DNA of 10,355 bases, from NCBI GenBank assembly GCA_022709105.1, contig JAKIXL010000015.1, forward strand, positions 1 through 10,355, read 5' to 3'. This document shows, one piece after another, positions 5,698 to 10,355 of the stretch. The notes under the pieces are model-generated. The model saw nothing but the letters and a program-made list of their open reading frames with translations, did not search any database and was not told the DNA's origin. Every line of letters starts with the position of its first letter. Position 1 is the stretch's first letter. The translations under genes were made by a program, and so were the position numbers. This DNA is from Thermoplasmatota archaeon. GTDB taxonomy: Archaea > Thermoplasmatota > Thermoplasmata > Methanomassiliicoccales > Methanomassiliicoccaceae.

Positions 5698-6932
5698 CCC
5701 TTTGCTCCCTCCGCCCGGGAGGCGCTCTTTTCGACCTCGGCGGACATCTTGCCGAGGTGCAGGTACATGACCACGCTGATCATGGCTATCATCGCTACCG
5801 AGCCCCAAAGAGCGAGGGGGGCGGTGTGCATAGAATCGTACAGCGAGCCGCCGATGGCCGGTCCAAGGGACCAGCCGAAGGATGAGAAAATGCCGAAAGC
5901 GCCCATGTACCGCCCGCGCTCGCTGTCCGGGCTCAATTTCGCTACCAGTGCAGTGCTCGAGGGCGAGATCACGTTCTCCCCCAGGGTGGTCACGACCATC
6001 GAGAGGACCAGCACCCATATTGCTCCCGAGAACCCTAGGAACAGATATCCGACCGCATACAGCAGCGAGCCAAGTGCCAGGGAGGAGGGCATCGGGTACC
6101 TCGAGATCATGCGGGCCATGGGGAACTGCAGCGCCACCACCATCACTCCGTTGAGCGCGTACAGGTAGCCGACCTCGGCCTCGAATATGCCTGCGTCCTG
6201 GACCGCGAACACCGAGAAGGTTGAGGTCATCTGCCCCATGACGATGCCCACTGGCATGGACGCAATGCAGAACATCAGGAACAGTCGGTTGTGCGCTATG
6301 GTGGCCATGTCCCTCAGGTGGAACTTGGCATGGGAGGCCGTGGAGCGCAAGGGCTCCGCGACCTTAAGCAGGACGACCGCCCCTACGGTTAGACAGGTGA
6401 CCGATGCCACAGCGAAAAGGTAGGAGAACGGCAGGAAGGCGATCATGATGCCCGAGATGAGCGGCCCCAAGGTCCAACCTATGTTCTGGCCTACGCGGAG
6501 CAGGGAGTAGGCCTCCATGCGCCTGTTCACGCTGACCAGATCGGCGACCATGGCGTTGCTGGCGGGATCGAACATGGAGCCCAGGAGCGATGAAACGACC
6601 AGAAGGCCAGAGATCGTCCAGATCTCCTTGGCCATGATCATAACGGCGAACAGGGCAATGAACACAAGGCCGCGCAGGACCATCGAGGCCCACATGACCG
6701 GCCTCCTCCCTGTTCGGTCGGCGATCTCCCCTCCAATTATCTGCCCAAAGGCCCCAGCCACCGCCATGACCACGTAGATGAGGCCGACCTGGACCATGGA
6801 GATCCCCATGTCGCTGTTGAGATGGATGGCGAGGAAGGGCATTACGATGGAGTACCCAGTGGCCGAGATCACCCTGCCGGCGGCCAGTATCCAGATCCGC
6901 CGATCAAATCCAGTGAGCGATCCGAGCCTCAT
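5694..6932 (-). CDS. Major facilitator superfamily transporter, drug-efflux-like
   Basis: The 412-residue protein has the hydrophobic pattern of 12 membrane helices, in two halves joined by a basic cytoplasmic loop around residues 192-215. MFS motif A is clear in the loop after helix 2: GGEIADRTGRRPVM (67-80). RVGQNIGWTLGPLISG (146-161) in helix 5 resembles the antiporter motif C seen in proton-linked efflux pumps, and the second half has a similar SSFGWSLGPAIGG (350-362). These suggest a proton-coupled exporter in the cell membrane; the substrate cannot be read from the sequence. The C-terminal tail is short and charged. The start at 6932 has GAGG 3 nt upstream, a rather short spacing. It lies 50 bp after dnaJ with no visible TATA box in the gap, so it may be transcribed from the chaperone operon. 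Confidence 0.9.
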   Translation of the reverse strand: MRLGSLTGFDRRIWILAAGRVISATGYSIVMPFLAIHLNSDMGISMVQVGLIYVVMAVAGAFGQIIGGEIADRTGRRPVMWASMVLRGLVFIALFAVMIMAKEIWTISGLLVVSSLLGSMFDPASNAMVADLVSVNRRMEAYSLLRVGQNIGWTLGPLISGIMIAFLPFSYLFAVASVTCLTVGAVVLLKVAEPLRSTASHAKFHLRDMATIAHNRLFLMFCIASMPVGIVMGQMTSTFSVFAVQDAGIFEAEVGYLYALNGVMVVALQFPMARMISRYPMPSSLALGSLLYAVGYLFLGFSGAIWVLVLSMVVTTLGENVISPSSTALVAKLSPDSERGRYMGAFGIFSSFGWSLGPAIGGSLYDSMHTAPLALWGSVAMIAMISVVMYLHLGKMSAEVEKSASRAEGAKG

Positions 6933-6982
6933 CGTCCTCGCGTCGGGAGAGCGGTAGAGCTACTTCATCCTTCCCGAGGCCT

Positions 6983-8101
6983 TCACTTCTTTTTCTTGAA
7001 CTTGCCGAAGACGCTGCGGTTCTCGCCCTCCAGCTCGGCGAACCTCAAAAGAAGGTCCTTCTGCTCCTGGTTGAGCTTCTCCGGTACCTTGACCTTCACC
7101 CGGACATAGAGGTCGCCGCGCGAATTGGTTCTAAGGATAGGCATTCCCGAGCCCCGGAGCCGGAACACCGTCTCCGACTGCGTGCCCGATGGCAATGTCA
7201 CCTTGGCCTTCTTGTCCAAGGTGGGGATCTCTATTTCCGCCCCCAGGGCCGCCTGGGCAAAGGATATCGGGAACTCGACGATCAGGTCCGGCCCCTCGCG
7301 GCGGTACTGGGAATGATCTTTGACGTGGACCATGACGTAGAGATCGCCGTTAGGCTCTCCCGGCCCTCCCATCTCCCCGGCGCCGGGGATGCGGAGCCGG
7401 GAGCCGGTCTCCACCCCAGCGGGAATTTCCAGGTCGATGTGGGACGTCCTCTGAACCTTGCCCCGGCCACTGCAGTCAGGGCAGGCATCGGACGAGCTTC
7501 TGCCGGTACCGCGGCAGCGGCGGCAGGGACCGACCTGCACGAACTGGCCGAAGCCACTCCTCTGAACCACGCGCACCTGTCCGGTGCCGTGGCACTCTGT
7601 GCATTGCACCACCTTGCCGTCCTTGGCCCCGGTGCCGGAGCACTTGGGACAGGGGTCGAACTTCGGCACGGTGATGCGCTTCTTTACGCCTCGGAAAGCC
7701 TCTTCCAGGGTTATCTCAAGGTCCATTCGTGCATCGCGGCCCCCGGAGCGCTGCTGTCGGCCGAACAGCATGTCGAAGATGTTCCCGAAGCCTCCGGAAT
7801 CGCCGAAGATGTCCCGCAGGTCTCCCATGTGGGAGAAGTCGCTCCAGTTGAACGAGCCGTCCTGGAACTGCGAGCTTACCCCGGCGTGGCCGTACTGATC
7901 GTACAGTTTGCGCTTCTTTTCGTCGACCAGCACCTCATATGCTTCCGACACTTCCTTGAACTTCTCCTCGGCGACCTTGCGGTCCTCCTTGGTAACGTCC
8001 GGGTGGTACTGCATCGCCAGCTTGCGGTACGCCTTCTTGATGTCGTCCACCGTGGAGTCCCGGGGAACTCCCATCACTTCGTAATAGTCCCGCTGGGCCA
8101 T
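6983..8101 (-). CDS. dnaJ: Chaperone protein DnaJ (Hsp40)
   Basis: This is a full-length (372-residue) class A J-protein that delivers unfolded substrates to DnaK and stimulates its ATPase in the cytoplasm. The J domain (1-72) has HPD at 33-35. The linker (about 75-122) is poorer in Gly and Phe than in E. coli DnaJ but keeps DIFGD (97-101) and GGFGNIF (103-109). The zinc-binding region has all four CxxCxGxG repeats, with cysteine pairs at 151/154, 167/170, 193/196 and 207/210. The substrate-binding domains follow to about residue 340. The tail is basic and ends in a run of lysines. The ATG at 8101 is 15 nt after the dnaK stop; a GAGG at 8115-8118 lies 13 nt upstream, so translation may depend partly on coupling to dnaK. 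Confidence 0.97.
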   Translation of the reverse strand: MAQRDYYEVMGVPRDSTVDDIKKAYRKLAMQYHPDVTKEDRKVAEEKFKEVSEAYEVLVDEKKRKLYDQYGHAGVSSQFQDGSFNWSDFSHMGDLRDIFGDSGGFGNIFDMLFGRQQRSGGRDARMDLEITLEEAFRGVKKRITVPKFDPCPKCSGTGAKDGKVVQCTECHGTGQVRVVQRSGFGQFVQVGPCRRCRGTGRSSSDACPDCSGRGKVQRTSHIDLEIPAGVETGSRLRIPGAGEMGGPGEPNGDLYVMVHVKDHSQYRREGPDLIVEFPISFAQAALGAEIEIPTLDKKAKVTLPSGTQSETVFRLRGSGMPILRTNSRGDLYVRVKVKVPEKLNQEQKDLLLRFAELEGENRSVFGKFKKKK

Positions 8102-8116
8102 GAGCTTGCGTCCGCC

Positions 8117-9982
8117 TCAGTCCACTATGTGATAGTCGGCGTCGGTGAAGTCCCCTTGACCGCCCTTCTTGCCCTCGTCCCCAGGCGGTTGCTGCGGTCC
8201 GGCCTGCTGCGTACCGGCAGCCTGCTGGGCAGCGGCCGCCTCTTGATAGATGCGGGTGGAGACGGTCGACATCTCCTTGACCAGGACGTCCATCTTGCTC
8301 TTGATGTCGGACTGGTCCTCCTTCTTGACCGCTTCCCGAAGCTCGTCCGATGCCTTCTTCACCTTCTCCCTCTCGTCAGCGGTGATCTTCTCGCCCAGCT
8401 CCACCAGTGTCTTGTCCGTCGTGTAGAGCAGCGTGTCCGCCTGGTTGAGGAGCTCGACCTTTTCGCGGCGCTTCTTGTCCTCCTCTGAGAACTGCTCTGC
8501 CTGGTGCACCATGTTCTGGATCTCGTCCTTGGAGAGCTTATTGGAGGCGGTGATGGTGATCTTCTGCTCCTTGCCCGTCCCCAGGTCTTTGGCCGACACG
8601 TTGATGATGCCGTTCGCATCTATGTCGTATGTCACCTCGATCTGAGGGATGCCCCTCGGGGCCGGGGGGATGCCGCTCAGCTGGAACTTGCCCAGCGAGA
8701 CGTTGTCCGCTGCCATCTCCCTCTCCCCTTGCACGATGTGGATCTCTACGCTGGACTGGTAGTCCGCGGCGGTGGAGAAGACCTGCGACTTGCGAGTGGG
8801 GATCGTGGTGTTCCTCTCGATGAGCTTGGTGGCGATGCCTCCCAGGGTCTCCACGCTGAGCGACAGCGGAGTTACATCCAGCAGCAGGATGTCCTTGACC
8901 TCACCGGACAGGACCGCGGCCTGGATGGCCGCGCCCATGGAAACGCACTCCATGGGATCGATGCCCCTTTGGATCTTCCTCCCGACCATGTTCTCCACGA
9001 ACCGCTGTATGATCGGCATGCGGGTCGGACCGCCTACCAGGATGATGTTGTCCACCTGCTCCGGCGTGAGCTTGGCATCCTTGAGGGCGGTGCTCACCGG
9101 ACCGCGGCAACGCTCCACGGTGGGATTTACCAGCTCTTCCAGCTTCGCTCGGGTGATGTTCGCGGTCAGGTGCTTGGGGCCGCTCTGGTCAGCGGTGATG
9201 AAGGGCAGGTTGATCTCGGTGGACATCGTGGACGAGAGCTCGATCTTGGCCTTCTCGCATGCTTCGCGCACGCGCCACATGGCCATCTTGTCCTTGGTCA
9301 GGTCGATGCCGCTCTCGTTTCGGAACTGCGTAGTTACGTGATTGATGAGAGCCTGGTCCATGTCCGTCCCTCCGAGCTGGGTGTCCCCTGAGGTAGCGAT
9401 GACCTCGAACACTCCCTCGGAGAACTCCATTATGGTGACATCCAGCGTGCCTCCGCCAAGATCGAACACCATGATCCTCTGAGAGCTCTTGCTATTGTCC
9501 AGGCCAAAGGCCAATGCGGCCGCGGTCGGCTCGTTTATGATCCTCACGACCTCCAGCCCGGCGATGGCCCCGGCATCCTTGGTCGCCTGCCTCTGGTTGT
9601 CGTTGAAGTACGCGGGGACGGTGATGACCGCCTTGCTCACCGTGTCCCCGAGGAACGCCTCGGCATCCCGCTTGATCTTCTGGAGAATGAACGCGGATAC
9701 CTGCTGGGGAGTGTAGTCCTTTTCATGGACGTGGAACTTGAAGTCGGTTCCCATCTTCCGCTTGGCCGCGGCGATGGTCCCCTCAGGGTTGGTGATCGCC
9801 TGCCTGCGCGCGGGCTCACCTACCAGCAGCTCACCTTCCTTGGTAAAGGCGACGTACGAAGGGAAGGCCTTCCCCCCTATGCTAGTCCCCTCCGCGCTGG
9901 GGATGATGGTGGGCCTTCCGCCCTCCATGACCGCCGCCGCGGAGTTGCTGGTCCCTAGGTCTATTCCGATTATCTTAGCCAT
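8117..9982 (-). CDS. dnaK: Chaperone protein DnaK (Hsp70)
   Basis: The 621-residue protein is an ATP-driven folding chaperone. The nucleotide-binding domain has [10 protein letters not shown] (5-14), the phosphate-2 motif [11 protein letters not shown] (172-182), [12 protein letters not shown] (198-209) and [10 protein letters not shown] (314-323). The interdomain linker [10 protein letters not shown] is at 366-375. The substrate-binding domain follows, then a helical lid and an Ala/Gln/Pro/Gly-rich tail ending in DADYHIVD. The first lobe lacks the roughly 25-residue insertion of proteobacterial DnaK: only a few residues separate KRKMGTDF (75-82) from YTPQQVSAF (90-98), as in Gram-positive and archaeal forms. 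I chose ATG 9982 because AGGTGA lies 5 nt upstream and [10 protein letters not shown] is the usual N terminus; a GTG at 9991 would add three residues. The start overlaps the grpE 3' end by 8 bp. Confidence 0.98.
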   Translation of the reverse strand: MAKIIGIDLGTSNSAAAVMEGGRPTIIPSAEGTSIGGKAFPSYVAFTKEGELLVGEPARRQAITNPEGTIAAAKRKMGTDFKFHVHEKDYTPQQVSAFILQKIKRDAEAFLGDTVSKAVITVPAYFNDNQRQATKDAGAIAGLEVVRIINEPTAAALAFGLDNSKSSQRIMVFDLGGGTLDVTIMEFSEGVFEVIATSGDTQLGGTDMDQALINHVTTQFRNESGIDLTKDKMAMWRVREACEKAKIELSSTMSTEINLPFITADQSGPKHLTANITRAKLEELVNPTVERCRGPVSTALKDAKLTPEQVDNIILVGGPTRMPIIQRFVENMVGRKIQRGIDPMECVSMGAAIQAAVLSGEVKDILLLDVTPLSLSVETLGGIATKLIERNTTIPTRKSQVFSTAADYQSSVEIHIVQGEREMAADNVSLGKFQLSGIPPAPRGIPQIEVTYDIDANGIINVSAKDLGTGKEQKITITASNKLSKDEIQNMVHQAEQFSEEDKKRREKVELLNQADTLLYTTDKTLVELGEKITADEREKVKKASDELREAVKKEDQSDIKSKMDVLVKEMSTVSTRIYQEAAAAQQAAGTQQAGPQQPPGDEGKKGGQGDFTDADYHIVD

Positions 9983-10355
9983 TGTTCTCACCTGTGCTCT
10001 TTGCTACCTTGACCTTGGAGCACCTCAGCACCTTGTCGCCGAGGTAGTACCCCTTCTGGAAGACTTCCAGGATCATGCCGTCCTGTCCCTCTCCGACCGC
10101 GAGCGCCTCATGCACGGAGGGATCGAACCTCCCATCGGACGGTATCTCCCGCAGTCCATGCTCCCTTAGGAGGACGGCCATGTTGTCCCTTATCTTGCTC
10201 ACGCCAGGCCGCAGGTCCTCGTCGGAGCACTTAGCGGCCACGGCCCTTTCGATATCATCGAAGACCAGAAGAAGCTGCTCCAAAAGCCGGTGGTTGGCTA
10301 TCTTCACCAGCTCCTCGCGCTCCTTCTGCGTCCTCCGTTTATAGTTCTCAAAGTC
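9975..10355 (-). CDS. grpE: Nucleotide exchange factor GrpE, N-terminal part missing
   Basis: The frame stays open to the window edge, so the N-terminal part (roughly 60 residues of coiled coil) lies outside; 126 residues are visible. They begin with [16 protein letters not shown], the usual end of the long GrpE helix, followed by [15 protein letters not shown] of the dimerising helices. The C-terminal beta domain has FDPSVHEAL and [22 protein letters not shown], close to the GrpE signature. The GTG at 10307 is an internal valine codon, not the start. GrpE releases ADP from DnaK and so resets the chaperone cycle. Its TAA lies 8 bp inside dnaK, which suggests coupled translation. The heat-shock promoter of the operon, if any, is beyond the window. 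Confidence 0.94.
   Translation of the reverse strand, partial: DFENYKRRTQKEREELVKIANHRLLEQLLLVFDDIERAVAAKCSDEDLRPGVSKIRDNMAVLLREHGLREIPSDGRFDPSVHEALAVGEGQDGMILEVFQKGYYLGDKVLRCSKVKVAKSTGENNG
9988..9993 (-). promoter_or_regulatory. Ribosome binding site of dnaK
   Basis: On the minus strand AGGTGA precedes the ATG at 9982 by 5 nt and matches the archaeal anti-Shine-Dalgarno sequence well. It lies inside the last codons of grpE and selects ATG 9982 over the in-frame GTG at 9991, which overlaps the site itself. Confidence 0.6.

Noticed and set aside
6933..6982. Separate promoter for the MFS transporter in the dnaJ-transporter gap
   Set aside because: The 50-bp gap is GC-rich with no TATA-like box or T-run, so no promoter or terminator can be supported there.
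7313..8488. 391-codon open frame on the plus strand opposite dnaJ and dnaK
   Set aside because: It crosses the boundary of two certain genes, shows no domain and has the Leu/Val/His/Arg-rich composition of a shadow frame.
8504..9391. 295-codon open frame on the plus strand opposite dnaK
   Set aside because: It lies wholly inside dnaK on the opposite strand, with no recognisable motif and no convincing start region.
10305..10307. GTG as the start codon of grpE
   Set aside because: The frame continues upstream as [16 protein letters not shown], the conserved GrpE helix, so this codon is an internal valine and the gene is cut by the window edge.

Overview
The window is gene-dense, GC-rich DNA (about 60% G+C by eye) and is almost certainly archaeal. 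It carries an AMP-type (form III) RuBisCO pathway, which is chiefly an archaeal trait, and the start regions look archaeal: a TATA-like box and Shine-Dalgarno cores of the GAGG/GGTGA type. The DnaK sequence (LGGTDMD after the phosphate-binding region, no long insertion in the first lobe) resembles, from memory, the DnaK of Thermoplasmata-type euryarchaea. I therefore favour a GC-rich euryarchaeon of the Thermoplasmata or Methanomassiliicoccales kind. The class is an inference; the domain is much safer.

Plus strand, 2-4969. The window opens inside a gene for a family X DNA polymerase with a C-terminal PHP domain (2-1186). After a 41-bp gap with a TATA-like box come three tightly packed genes: ribose-1,5-bisphosphate isomerase (1228-2160), form III RuBisCO large subunit (2157-3401) and AMP phosphorylase (3404-4969). 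Together they encode the whole archaeal AMP pathway: AMP + Pi gives ribose-1,5-bisphosphate + adenine, then ribulose-1,5-bisphosphate, then, with CO2, two 3-phosphoglycerate that enter central carbon metabolism. The 4-nt overlap and 2-nt gap suggest one mRNA with coupled translation.

Minus strand, 10355-4920. Read in the direction of transcription, this half encodes grpE (5' end cut by the window), dnaK, dnaJ, a 12-helix major facilitator transporter, and a 248-residue protein with a RuvC/RNase H-like core that I cannot name. GrpE, DnaK and DnaJ form the Hsp70 folding machine. The last two genes follow in the same direction with gaps of 50 and 27 bp. The final gene may also have its own leaderless promoter.

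The two halves converge, and the AMP phosphorylase and RuvC-like genes overlap tail to tail by 50 bp, with a perfect 7-bp inverted repeat at the AMP phosphorylase stop codon. No stretch over 300 bp lacks a gene, and I see no tRNA, rRNA, CRISPR array or insertion sequence. The AMP pathway and the chaperones are known systems. The least explained elements are the RuvC-like protein, the unusual residues before the carbamylated lysine of RuBisCO, and the structure of the convergent junction.
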